Assembly (NCBI GenBank): GCA_949959185.1
Contig: CATLIX010000038.1
Span: forward strand, 1-32,918
Direction: 5' to 3'
Length of the DNA: 32,918 nucleotides
DNA from: an uncultured Eubacterium sp.
GTDB taxonomy: Bacteria; Bacillota; Clostridia; Lachnospirales; Lachnospiraceae
Positions within the stretch are counted from its first letter, which is position 1. Every line of letters begins with the position of its first letter. The notes beneath the pieces were generated by a model. It was not told the DNA's origin and did not search any database. It saw only the letters and a program-made list of their open reading frames with translations. Positions 1 through 7,438 of the stretch are shown here, piece after piece. A program made the position numbers and the translations under genes.

Positions 1-5
1 TACCA

Positions 6-77
6 GGATTGCAAAGCAATCCCAGGCATGGTTACAGATGCGCACGGGGGCGCGTATAATATCAGCCGATATTATAC
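6..77. repeat. Two inverted repeats upstream of recJ
   Basis: Two perfect hairpins stand in the first 80 bases. The first pairs 6-12 with 16-22 (7-bp arms, AAA loop). The second pairs 54-63 with 68-77 (10-bp arms, AGCC loop, AT-rich). The second ends ten bases before the predicted recJ -35 box and is followed by an AT stretch, so it could be the terminator of an upstream gene outside the window or an operator. The sequence does not decide between these. Confidence 0.5.
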
Positions 78-86
78 TATATTTTC

Positions 87-115
87 TTGAAAAAGTCATT
101 ACATTTTGTTATGAT
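87..115 (+). promoter_or_regulatory. Predicted sigma-A promoter of recJ
   Basis: A -35 box TTGAAA (87-92) and a -10 box TATGAT (110-115) are separated by 17 bp, close to the vegetative consensus. Transcription would begin near 122, leaving a very short leader with an AAAGGA ribosome binding site at 125-130 before the ATG at 141. Confidence 0.6.
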
Positions 116-140
116 TCAAAAGTGAAAGGATGATATCTGA

Positions 141-1904
141 ATGGAAAAATGGGTGGTGTCTGCCAAACGGGCGGATTTTAAGAAAATTGCAGAGCGGTTC
201 GGCATTGACCAGGTGACGGCAAGAATTATCAGAAACCGTGAAGTTCTGGGAGAGCAGGCCATAGATGAATATCTTCATGGAACACTGGAACATCTTCATG
301 CTCCGGAGGAAATGAAAGATATGGAGCGGGCAGCAGCCATTTTGCAGGAAAAGCTGCAGAAAAAGAAAAAAATCCGCATATTAGGGGATTATGATATTGA
401 CGGAGTGCAGTCGGTATATATTTTGTATTCCGCGCTGCGCCACTGTCATGCAGAGGTGGATTATGCCATTCCCGACAGGATTGCAGACGGATACGGTCTG
501 AATGAGCGTCTGGTACGCCAGGCAATGGCGGAGGGGGTGGACACGATTCTGACATGTGACAACGGTATTGCGGCCGCAGCAGAGGTGTCCCTGGCAAAAG
601 AACTGGGAATGACTGTCATTCTTACGGATCATCACGAGGTTCCCTATGAGGAATCATCAGATGGGAAAAAGATATATCAGGTTCCGCCGGCAGACGCAGT
701 GGTAAATCCCAAACAGCCGGACTGTCCCTACCCCTTTAAAAATCTGTGCGGCGCGGCTGTGGCTTTCAAGCTGGTACAGGTACTTTACAGAAAATCGGGA
801 TATCCCCAGGAAGAAGCAATGGCTTTTCTGGAAAATGCGGCCTTTGCCACCGTAGGAGATGTGATGGAGCTGACCGGGGAAAACAGAATCCTGGTAAAAG
901 AAGGCCTGAACATGCTGAATCATACTAATAATTATGGTATGCGGGCGCTGGCTGCATGTAATCAGATAGAAATGGGAAAAATCAAAGCATATCACATAGG
1001 ATTCGTGCTGGGGCCCTGTATGAATGCCAGCGGAAGGCTGGACACTGCCAGACGGGCGCTGGAGCTGCTTCTGGCAGACAACCCTCATACGGCGACAGAA
1101 TATGCCAGGGATTTATATGATTTGAATGCCAGCCGCAAAGAACTGACAGAGCAGGGCGTGGAACAGGCTGTCAGGCTGGTGGAGCAGACCTCCCTGAAAC
1201 AGGATAAAGTACTGGTGATTTATCTGCCGGACTGCCATGAAAGTCTGGCGGGTATCATTGCGGGGCGGATTCGGGAACGGTATCACCGTCCGGTGTTTGT
1301 ACTGACCAGAAGCGAGGAAGGAGTCAAAGGCTCCGGACGCTCCATCGAGAGTTATTCCATGTATGAGGAAATGACCAGGTGCAAAGAACTCTTTACCCGG
1401 TTCGGAGGCCATCCCATGGCGGCAGGCCTGTCCATGCCGGAGGAACATGTGGAACTGTTCCGCCGGAAGCTGAATGAAACCACTGTTTTGACAGAGGAAG
1501 AACTGCGGGGGAAAATTGTCATAGACGTCCCCATGCCTCTGGACTATATTACCAGAGAACTGACTGAAGAACTGAATCTGCTGGAACCTTTCGGGAAAGC
1601 CAATGAAAAACCGGTATTTGCAGATAAAAATATACATATCCTGTCTCTGGGCGTGTTCGGGAAGAACCGTAACGTGTGCCGGATGCAGGTGGAAAGCCAG
1701 GGCGGAACCAGAATGAATGCAGTCTGTTTCGGACAGACAGAACCCTTCCTGGATTTCCTCAGAGAAAAATACGGACGTCAGGCACTGGAGCAGACCATGG
1801 ACGGCCAGGACGGCGGAATTCGGGTGTCTTTTCTGTACTATCCGGACATAAACGTATACAATGGACAGGAAACCCTGCAGATAATTGTAAAGAACTACTG
1901 TTAG
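141..1904 (+). CDS. recJ: Single-stranded-DNA-specific exonuclease RecJ
   Basis: 587-residue DHH-family phosphoesterase, read as RecJ, the 5'-to-3' single-strand DNA exonuclease of recombination and mismatch/base-excision repair, acting in the cytoplasm with Mn2+/Mg2+. The DHH-family metal motifs are visible in order: DYDIDG at residues 83-88, CDNG at 139-142, DHH at 163-165 and VGD at 238-240. The DHHA1 substrate-binding part contains GGHPMAAG near 422-429. The end resembles the RecJ OB domain. Length fits the shorter clostridial RecJ proteins. ATG at 141 follows AAAGGA with 10-base spacing. It is transcribed alone from its own promoter; the next gene starts 262 bases later, behind a repeat array. 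A GdpP/NrnA-type DHH phosphodiesterase is less likely because of the length and the OB-like C-terminus. Confidence 0.92.
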   Translation: MEKWVVSAKRADFKKIAERFGIDQVTARIIRNREVLGEQAIDEYLHGTLEHLHAPEEMKDMERAAAILQEKLQKKKKIRILGDYDIDGVQSVYILYSALRHCHAEVDYAIPDRIADGYGLNERLVRQAMAEGVDTILTCDNGIAAAAEVSLAKELGMTVILTDHHEVPYEESSDGKKIYQVPPADAVVNPKQPDCPYPFKNLCGAAVAFKLVQVLYRKSGYPQEEAMAFLENAAFATVGDVMELTGENRILVKEGLNMLNHTNNYGMRALAACNQIEMGKIKAYHIGFVLGPCMNASGRLDTARRALELLLADNPHTATEYARDLYDLNASRKELTEQGVEQAVRLVEQTSLKQDKVLVIYLPDCHESLAGIIAGRIRERYHRPVFVLTRSEEGVKGSGRSIESYSMYEEMTRCKELFTRFGGHPMAAGLSMPEEHVELFRRKLNETTVLTEEELRGKIVIDVPMPLDYITRELTEELNLLEPFGKANEKPVFADKNIHILSLGVFGKNRNVCRMQVESQGGTRMNAVCFGQTEPFLDFLREKYGRQALEQTMDGQDGGIRVSFLYYPDINVYNGQETLQIIVKNYC

Positions 1905-1918
1905 ATTCACCATAAAAG

Positions 1919-1927
1919 TGATATAAT
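1919..1927 (+). promoter_or_regulatory. Extended -10 promoter after recJ
   Basis: TGATATAAT at 1919-1927 is a perfect extended -10 element (TGn then TATAAT). No good -35 box lies 16-18 bp upstream, which is common for extended -10 promoters. It would start transcripts near 1934, so the 21-bp repeat array would be the leader of the coiled-coil gene at 2167. Confidence 0.5.
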
Positions 1928-1945
1928 ATTTGCCATGAGGAGGGG

Positions 1946-2100
1946 CCCGCAAAGCGGGAGGAGCCCTGATGGCTATAGGAGGACTCCAGAATGCCTGAGA
2001 GGAGGAGCCCGCTTGCGGGAGGAGCCCTGATGGCTATGGGAGGAGCCCTGATGGCTATGGGAGGAGCCCTGATGGCTATGGGAGGACTCCTGAATGCCTG
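1946..2100 (+). repeat. 21-bp tandem repeats with embedded SD-ATG
   Basis: Three exact copies of a 21-bp unit, beginning GGGAGGAGCCC and ending GGCTAT, start at 2017, 2038 and 2059; a diverged fourth starts at 2080. A related copy lies at 1957-1977. Two CCCGC/GCGGG hairpins (1946-1958 and 2008-2019) are embedded upstream. Each unit holds a strong ribosome-binding-site-like GGGAGGAG followed five bases later by ATG. The period of 21 keeps one frame open across all copies, so the array could encode heptapeptide repeats. Copy number probably varies by slippage between strains. Confidence 0.85.
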
Positions 2101-2116
2101 CGGGGAGGGGCCCTGA
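1991..2116 (+). CDS. Possible 41-residue repeat peptide (uncertain)
   Basis: An ATG at 1991 follows GGAGG at 1978-1982 with 8-base spacing and opens a 41-codon frame ending TGA at 2114-2116. The peptide is a short basic start followed by three identical heptads, ALMAMGG, and a GLLNACGEGP-like end. It is hydrophobic and glycine-rich. It may be a real small membrane peptide or leader peptide of the gene at 2167, or simply a consequence of the 21-bp period. There is no homology evidence; treat it as a candidate only. Confidence 0.2.
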   Translation: MPERRSPLAGGALMAMGGALMAMGGALMAMGGLLNACGEGP

Positions 2117-2166
2117 CAGAATGAAAAACAAAACAGAGGATACTTTTGGAAGAAAGGGGAAGCCGG

Positions 2167-3150
2167 ATGTTTGGAATAGGAAAAAAACAGGAGGAGCTGG
2201 AGCAGGAAGTGCTTGCCAGACAGGAAGAAGCAGATAAATATTTGAAGAAATTATCAGAGGTGACAGATAAAATGCAAGTGGTGCAGAAAGAAACCCGGAC
2301 AGGAATTGCTGCCATGGAAGAAAAACAGAATGAACTGGACAGCCAGATGGAAAAAGTGCTGGAAACAGTAAAAGAAGCAGCCCAGGAGGCCAGAAAGCAG
2401 AATGAAAAGAACCGGGGTCTGCAGAAGCAGATTCAGGTTCTGGCGGACAGAGCGGAAAAAACAGACGGTATGTACCAGAGGTCTCTGGAAGGAATCTGCA
2501 GACGGGAACAGGAACTGCTGGAAATGATAAGCCAGGGAAGAAAACTCACCTCCCCGGAAGAAGTTCTGGAGCTGGCGGCAACAGGGATGCGCCAGGAAAT
2601 GGGCGAGATGGATCAGCGTATTGGTGAAATGGAAGAAATGGAGAAGCAGATGGGCATTCTTTCCCTGAATGCGGCCATTGAAGCAGGAAGACTGGGAGAA
2701 GACGGCGTGAAATTTGTGGAAGCGGCGGAAAAAGTACGGGATCTTTCCGGAAAATATCATCAGGCGGCTTCTTTTATGGCTGAGAAAATGAAGCGGATGG
2801 AAGAACGGCTGGAAGAAGCGGAAGTGCAGGTAGTTTACCTGACCCAAATCTGGAAAGAACATAATGCACGGCTGGAAAAAGCAGCCGAGGGATTCGGTGT
2901 TTACGCTTCCAGGCTGGAAGAATCGGAGACACGTAACCTGGTTTCGGAAATACGCACAGTTACCGGAACGCTGGAGCAGTCCATCAGCGACAGCGAACTG
3001 GTGAGCAAACAGTATGATACCGCCCAGGAAGTGGTAAAACAGGCGGGGCAGACCTTTACCAGACAGCAGGAGACACTGGAAAATCTCCGGGGGAAGGCCA
3101 GAGAGGTGGAAGAATGGCTCCGGGCTGTGGGAGAGGAAATCAGACAGTGA
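2167..3150 (+). CDS. Soluble methyl-accepting-chemotaxis-like coiled-coil protein
   Basis: 327 residues, almost wholly alpha-helical coiled coil rich in Glu, Gln and Lys. Residues about 163-194 carry a degenerate form of the conserved hairpin tip of chemotaxis receptors (LSLNAAIEAGRLGEDG, then VRDLSG). There is no transmembrane segment, HAMP domain or N-terminal sensor domain, so it is not an ordinary receptor. It could be a cytoplasmic receptor-like scaffold. No che genes are in the window. A TTG at 2146 could extend it by seven residues, but ATG 2167 sits 6-7 bases after GAAAGGGG and is preferred. The alpha/beta hydrolase gene follows 21 bases later and probably shares the transcript. Confidence 0.7.
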   Translation: MFGIGKKQEELEQEVLARQEEADKYLKKLSEVTDKMQVVQKETRTGIAAMEEKQNELDSQMEKVLETVKEAAQEARKQNEKNRGLQKQIQVLADRAEKTDGMYQRSLEGICRREQELLEMISQGRKLTSPEEVLELAATGMRQEMGEMDQRIGEMEEMEKQMGILSLNAAIEAGRLGEDGVKFVEAAEKVRDLSGKYHQAASFMAEKMKRMEERLEEAEVQVVYLTQIWKEHNARLEKAAEGFGVYASRLEESETRNLVSEIRTVTGTLEQSISDSELVSKQYDTAQEVVKQAGQTFTRQQETLENLRGKAREVEEWLRAVGEEIRQ

Positions 3151-3171
3151 CGGACTGTCAGGAGGTAAGAG

Positions 3172-4104
3172 ATGAAAAAAAGAACATTTCAGTTTCAGTC
3201 AGCAGATAAGGCGACCAGGATTCACGGGGTAAAGTGGGAGCCTGAAAATGGTGAAGTGAAAGGAATCCTGCAAATCAGCCATGGCATGATAGAATATGTG
3301 GAAAGATATGAAAAATTTGCAGAATTCATGACAGAACAGGGCTTTATGGTGGTGGGAAATGACCATCTGGGCCATGGGAAGTCCGTAAAATCCCAGGAAC
3401 TGTGGGGATATTTTGCAGATAAGGGCGGCAGCGACATTGTGGTAAAAGATCTGGACCGTCTGCGCAGAATGATTCAGAAAGAACATCCCGGTACGCCTTA
3501 TTTCATGCTGGGCCACAGTATGGGTTCTTTCCTGTTGCGGAAATATCTGGCGAAATACGGTTGCGGCCTGCAGGGAGCGGTGATTATGGGAACAGGAAAC
3601 CAGCCCGTTGTTGCGGCTGTGGCCGGGAAAGAAATCTGCCGGGTTCTGGCTCTGTTCCGGGGCTGGCATTACCGTAGCAAACTGGTGGACAAAATGGCTT
3701 TTGCCACTTATAACCAGAGATTTCAGAGAGAAAATCGGCCCAATGCCTGGCTGACCAAAGACCGGGAAATTGTGGAAGCCTATAACAGAGAACCCCGCTG
3801 TACCTTTCATTTTACATTAAACGGATTTTACAACCTGTTTGACACCATACATTATATCAGCCGGCCGGCCAATATCAATGCCATTCCCCGCAGCCTGCCC
3901 CTTTTACTGGTAGCCGGAGAGGACGACCCGGTGGGAAATTACGGTGCAGGTGTAAGAGCAGTGTATGAGAGATATAAAAAGGCAGGCATTACGGATATAA
4001 CCTGCAGACTCTATCCCACAGACCGCCACGAAATTTTAAATGAGGTGGACCGGGAACAGGTATACGCCGACATTTATGAATGGATACAGGCGAGAATGCA
4101 GTAA
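3172..4104 (+). CDS. Alpha/beta hydrolase, lysophospholipase-like
   Basis: 310 residues, serine hydrolase of the monoacylglycerol lipase/lysophospholipase group (Hydrolase_4 type). The nucleophile elbow GHSMGS is at residues 114-119 with Ser116. A likely acid is Asp252 in GEDDPVG, and the likely base is His286 in the DRHE segment. The oxyanion region ISHGM is at residues 35-39. No signal peptide is visible, so it should act in the cytoplasm on an acyl-glycerol or similar ester; the exact substrate cannot be read. ATG 3172 follows AGGAGG (3160-3165). It lies 21 bases after the coiled-coil protein gene, suggesting co-transcription. Confidence 0.85.
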   Translation: MKKRTFQFQSADKATRIHGVKWEPENGEVKGILQISHGMIEYVERYEKFAEFMTEQGFMVVGNDHLGHGKSVKSQELWGYFADKGGSDIVVKDLDRLRRMIQKEHPGTPYFMLGHSMGSFLLRKYLAKYGCGLQGAVIMGTGNQPVVAAVAGKEICRVLALFRGWHYRSKLVDKMAFATYNQRFQRENRPNAWLTKDREIVEAYNREPRCTFHFTLNGFYNLFDTIHYISRPANINAIPRSLPLLLVAGEDDPVGNYGAGVRAVYERYKKAGITDITCRLYPTDRHEILNEVDREQVYADIYEWIQARMQ

Positions 4105-4199
4105 ATATCATGGGCCTTTTGGAAGCATAAAGGTAGCATGCGGCAGGTGCTTTTTAGAGGTACGGAGGCTAAGAAGAAGAGGCAGAATGGAGGGTAACA

Positions 4200-5219
4200 A
4201 TGAAAAAGCACAGAAAACAACTGTTGAGTCTGTTACTGGCGCTTGTGACAGTATTCGCAATACCGGCACAGGTGCGGGCGTCTCAGACCGATGAAAAAGA
4301 GGTGAGTCCGGGGCCGGAAAATTCCGGCGAGGAGGTACTGGAAGAAGGAAGAAAAGAGGAAGATGTTTCTGACAGGGAATCGGATGTTCTGAATCAGCCG
4401 GGCGAAGTTACGGAGCCCATTACCAAAGAAGATAAACCTTATCTTGCGCTGGGGGCAAATCTGACGCCGGAGCAGCAGAGGACGGTTCTGGAACTTCTGG
4501 GGGTAAACGAGGCGGAGCTTTCCGAGTATGATGTGATTTACATTACCAACGAAGAAGAACATGAATATCTGGGAGAATATGTGGCGGCCGGCAAGATTGG
4601 GACGCGGGCGCTGTCTTCGGTACTGGTGGTAAAGAGAGAAGAAGGAAACGGGATTAATATTACCACCAAAAATATTTCCTACTGTACCATCGGTATGTAT
4701 AAAAATGCCCTGATTACCGCCGGAATTACCGATGCGGATATTATAGTGGCAGGGCCTGTTCCCATATCAGGGACAGCGGCGCTGGTAGGAGCCATGAAAG
4801 CATATTCCGACATGACCGGAGTGAAGGTTTCCGAAGAAAGCATGGATACCGCATTGAACGAACTGGTGCTCACCGGAGATCTGGCAGAGACCGTGGGGGA
4901 TTCTGAAAAAGCGGAAGAACTTGTTGCATATCTGAAGCAGGAAGTCATTGAAAAGGGCCTGAAATCCGAACAGGAGATAAAGGAAACCATTGCAAAGGCC
5001 TGCAGTCAGTTTGATATCAGTCTGACAGAGGAAGAAGTAGCCGAACTGACAGAACTGTTGAAAAAAATCGGCCAGCTTGATTTGGATTTGGACTCCATTA
5101 AGAGCCAGGCGGAAGCACTGTATGAGAAGCTCTCTCATATGGATGCGGGAAGCATTTTTGATAAAGTGGCAGATTTCTTCCGTTCTGTTCTGGATTTTTT
5201 CAAAGGTCTGTTTTCCTGA
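4200..5219 (+). CDS. Secreted DUF1002 protein
   Basis: 339 residues. Residues 1-28 form a signal peptide (basic start, long Leu/Ala core, cleavage near VRAS), so it is exported. An acidic, low-complexity linker (about 30-78) precedes the DUF1002 region, marked by LALGANLTPEQQ, then an IGTRALSS segment, ISYCT, and VAGPVPISGTAALVGAM. The family includes Bacillus subtilis YpuA and has no assigned reaction. The C-terminal third is helical and amphipathic. ATG 4200 follows GGAGGG with good spacing. It is 95 bases after the hydrolase gene; no clear promoter was found in that gap, so it may be transcribed from upstream. Confidence 0.85.
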   Translation: MKKHRKQLLSLLLALVTVFAIPAQVRASQTDEKEVSPGPENSGEEVLEEGRKEEDVSDRESDVLNQPGEVTEPITKEDKPYLALGANLTPEQQRTVLELLGVNEAELSEYDVIYITNEEEHEYLGEYVAAGKIGTRALSSVLVVKREEGNGINITTKNISYCTIGMYKNALITAGITDADIIVAGPVPISGTAALVGAMKAYSDMTGVKVSEESMDTALNELVLTGDLAETVGDSEKAEELVAYLKQEVIEKGLKSEQEIKETIAKACSQFDISLTEEEVAELTELLKKIGQLDLDLDSIKSQAEALYEKLSHMDAGSIFDKVADFFRSVLDFFKGLFS

Positions 5220-5301
5220 AAATCTGATTTTCAGGAATTTTCAGAATATGAATTATTATGTGTGTTTCCGCTCCGTGAAATGTGTTTTCTCGGAGCGGAA
5301 A
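5215..5301 (+). terminator. Tandem hairpins at DUF1002 gene end
   Basis: Positions 5215-5223 pair perfectly with 5227-5235 (9 bp, CTG loop), spanning the stop codon. Positions 5265-5275 pair perfectly with 5291-5301 (11 bp, 15-base loop). Neither has a long U tract, but the element immediately downstream does. The pair probably insulates the DUF1002 gene from the convergent gene that ends at 5374. Confidence 0.5.
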
Positions 5302-5312
5302 GTTATTACTGC

Positions 5313-5356
5313 ACAATCTGTTTACGCGCAGAAAATGCGCATAATTATCTTTTTAT
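5313..5356 (+). repeat. Dispersed terminator-like element, copy 1
   Basis: Begins CAATCTG, then ACGCGCAGAAAATGCGC and a T-rich end (CTTTTTATTTT). GCGCA (5326-5330) pairs with TGCGC (5336-5340). It aligns base for base over most of its length with elements at 21707 and 25641, all placed just downstream of a plus-strand stop codon. This copy is the most diverged and its second arm has decayed to an AT-rich sequence. Confidence 0.55.
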
Positions 5357-5373
5357 TTTCCTGACAGCAGAAG

Positions 5374-6441
5374 TTAAGAATTTTCAGGATTCTGCGGTTT
5401 TGATTTTCTTATTTTTTTCATAAAAGAAAAAATTTTTTCTATCTGATGAGGATACGGGCTGGCTCCGTGGACTTTGAGCCGGTTTTCCTCACTGAATCCC
5501 ACCAGAATATCGTGATTTGCCTCCGCCAGGTAGTCCATGATACCGTCTATATCGGATTTCATATTTTTGGGGCACTGGAAATACAAATGCTTTCTGGCGG
5601 TAACATGCAGCGTATAGGAAATGCTGAAGTGATGCCACAGAATCTTATGGAGGGTAGAATGCTTGTAAATCCACAGCATTTCCTGTATGGGAATAACAGC
5701 GGCGCCGTAATTGGCCAGTACAATAAAATAATGTTCCGTAATAAACATGTCTTCGGTGGCAAGCTGGGGCAGCGTGGCAAGCTCTGTTTCCGCCTGGGCA
5801 AGGAGTTCCCCCGGTTTGCCGAAACGGCCCAGCTGCCGGCAGGCAGGGGCAAACACCGGGAACCGGATATAGAGAAGATCCAGGAGAATGCGAAAGAGGG
5901 TATAGGCTCCTGTGGAAAAGCAGACCAGTACCAGAACCGCACCTGGAATAAGACCAAAAGCAGGTTCACTGATAAAACAGGAATTTACTTTTTCCTTTAT
6001 CCCTTTTTCTGTCCAGTTTAAGTCTTTGGCCAGGTGCTCCAGCAATGTATGGAAATCCGGAGTTCCTTCCATCACTCTGCCGCGGATGTGAACGGACTCT
6101 ATAAAGGGAAGCCCTTCCTCACAGGTGGACGGGGACAGCAGGACGATGGTGCACCGGCCATTCCTCATGCAGTAATAATAATAACTGGAAGTACGGCCCA
6201 GAAAACTTCCGGTATATCCGGTGAAATACAGGTCGGACAGCGTTGTTTCCACATAAGAGGAATGGTGGTCCGTATATATATTTAAATCGTCCGCAGCGGC
6301 CAGTGTCCGGGGAAACAGGATATTGTACATGGGAAAGGCCAGCCACAGAATGATGAGAAGAATCAGGTAGAGAACCGGAGAGACCAGACGCCTGGCATAT
6401 ACCCGGCGGATGTGTCCGGAGATGTAATTATTTTCACTCAT
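5374..6441 (-). CDS. Membrane protein of unknown function
   Basis: 355 residues, not recognised. One membrane segment lies near residues 17-42 (Leu/Ile-rich) and a second near 160-188, with an external-looking domain between them and a long C-terminal cytoplasmic domain of about 165 residues containing AVIPIQEMLWIYKH. Such a small YcxB/PH-like domain would suit a sensor or adaptor role, but this is a guess. The start is ATG 6441, preceded by AAGGAG; a TTG 15 bases upstream is in frame but would include the ribosome binding site. It is convergent with the DUF1002 gene and divergent from the methyltransferase gene. Confidence 0.75.
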   Translation of the reverse strand: MSENNYISGHIRRVYARRLVSPVLYLILLIILWLAFPMYNILFPRTLAAADDLNIYTDHHSSYVETTLSDLYFTGYTGSFLGRTSSYYYYCMRNGRCTIVLLSPSTCEEGLPFIESVHIRGRVMEGTPDFHTLLEHLAKDLNWTEKGIKEKVNSCFISEPAFGLIPGAVLVLVCFSTGAYTLFRILLDLLYIRFPVFAPACRQLGRFGKPGELLAQAETELATLPQLATEDMFITEHYFIVLANYGAAVIPIQEMLWIYKHSTLHKILWHHFSISYTLHVTARKHLYFQCPKNMKSDIDGIMDYLAEANHDILVGFSEENRLKVHGASPYPHQIEKIFSFMKKIRKSKPQNPENS

Positions 6442-6450
6442 AAAGGCTCC

Positions 6451-6479
6451 TTGCAAAACGTGATTGTTTTTACTATAAT
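6451..6479 (+). promoter_or_regulatory. Predicted sigma-A promoter of methyltransferase-hslO-nadE
   Basis: TTGCAA (6451-6456), 17-bp spacer, perfect TATAAT (6474-6479). Transcription would begin near 6486, giving a leader of about 85 bases before the ATG at 6571. The -35 box abuts the ribosome binding site of the divergent gene, so expression of the two may interfere. Confidence 0.65.
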
Positions 6480-6570
6480 AAAAACAGTATACATTTTCTG
6501 AAATAAATAATCAAGAAAAAGCATTCAGAATGTCAGGGCTGATTTCCCTGGCGCCGGATGGGAGGCTGGA

Positions 6571-7350
6571 ATGGAAGCATATACAGGATTTGCCCAGGTA
6601 TACGATATGTTTATGGACGATGTGCCCTATGAAGCATGGAGCAGGTATCTGACCGGTCTGCTGAAAGAGTACGGGGTGGAAGAAGGACTGGTGCTGGAAC
6701 TTGGCTGCGGTACCGGGAATATGACCAGGCTTCTGTCTGAGGCAGGTTATGATATGATAGGCGTGGACAATTCGGAGGAAATGCTCCGAATTGCAGGGGA
6801 GGCCGCAGGCTCCGGAGACGGAATGGGAAAGGAGCCGGATATTCTGTATCTTTTGCAGGATATGCGGGAATTTGAGCTGTATGGAACGGTGAAAGCCGTG
6901 GTAAGCGTCTGTGATTCTCTGAATTATATTCTGGAGGAAGAAGAACTTCTGAAGGTATTTCATCTGGTCAATAATTATCTCGACCCAGGAGGGATTTTTA
7001 TTTTTGATTTGAATACCCCGTACAAATACCGGGAATTATTAGGGGAAACGACAATTTGTGAAAACCGGGAAGAAGGCAGCTTTATCTGGGAAAATTTTTA
7101 TGATGAAGAAACCGGGCTGAATCAGTATGATATGACATTTTTTATCCGGGAGGAGGACATGCGCTACCGCAAATACGAAGAAACCCATGTGCAGCGGGGG
7201 TATGAGGCAGCCCGGATTAAGGAATTGCTGGAGCAGGCGGGGATGGAATTCTTGGCCATGTTCGACGCATTTACCAGAGAACCGGTCAGGGAAACCAGCG
7301 AGCGGATTTACGTGATTGCAGGGGAAAGAGGAAAACAGAGATTTACGTGA
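6571..7350 (+). CDS. Class I SAM-dependent methyltransferase
   Basis: 259 residues. SAM-binding motif I is VLELGCGTGN at residues 41-50, followed by the acidic residue in the GVDNSEEML stretch (motif II) and a methyltransferase post-I region including DLNTPYKYRE. It belongs to the small YqeM-like Rossmann methyltransferases seen in Firmicutes; the substrate cannot be read. ATG 6571 follows GGGAGG. Its last codons are the first copy of a 35-bp tandem repeat, and because 35 is not a multiple of three the second copy throws the frame into the TGA at 7348-7350. The C-terminus has therefore been reset by repeat expansion. Confidence 0.88.
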   Translation: MEAYTGFAQVYDMFMDDVPYEAWSRYLTGLLKEYGVEEGLVLELGCGTGNMTRLLSEAGYDMIGVDNSEEMLRIAGEAAGSGDGMGKEPDILYLLQDMREFELYGTVKAVVSVCDSLNYILEEEELLKVFHLVNNYLDPGGIFIFDLNTPYKYRELLGETTICENREEGSFIWENFYDEETGLNQYDMTFFIREEDMRYRKYEETHVQRGYEAARIKELLEQAGMEFLAMFDAFTREPVRETSERIYVIAGERGKQRFT

Positions 7351-7425
7351 TTGCAGGGGAAAGAGGAAAACAGAGATTTACGCGATTGCAGGGGAAAGAG
7401 AAAAACAGAGATTTACGTGATTGCA
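7305..7425 (+). repeat. 35-bp tandem repeat at gene junction
   Basis: A unit beginning GATTTACGTGATTGCA starts at 7305, 7340, 7375 and 7410: three full copies (the second exact, the third with two changes) and a partial fourth. Copy one is the 3' end of the methyltransferase gene. Copy four supplies the AAGGGAG region used as ribosome binding site by hslO. The array has thus lengthened a short, possibly overlapping, intergenic junction. Confidence 0.9.
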
Positions 7426-7438
7426 AGGGAGAACGAAA

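Noticed and set aside
1113-1952. 279-codon minus-strand open frame inside recJ
   Set aside because: It lies antisense to well-supported recJ motifs and shows no protein-like features; typical shadow frame.
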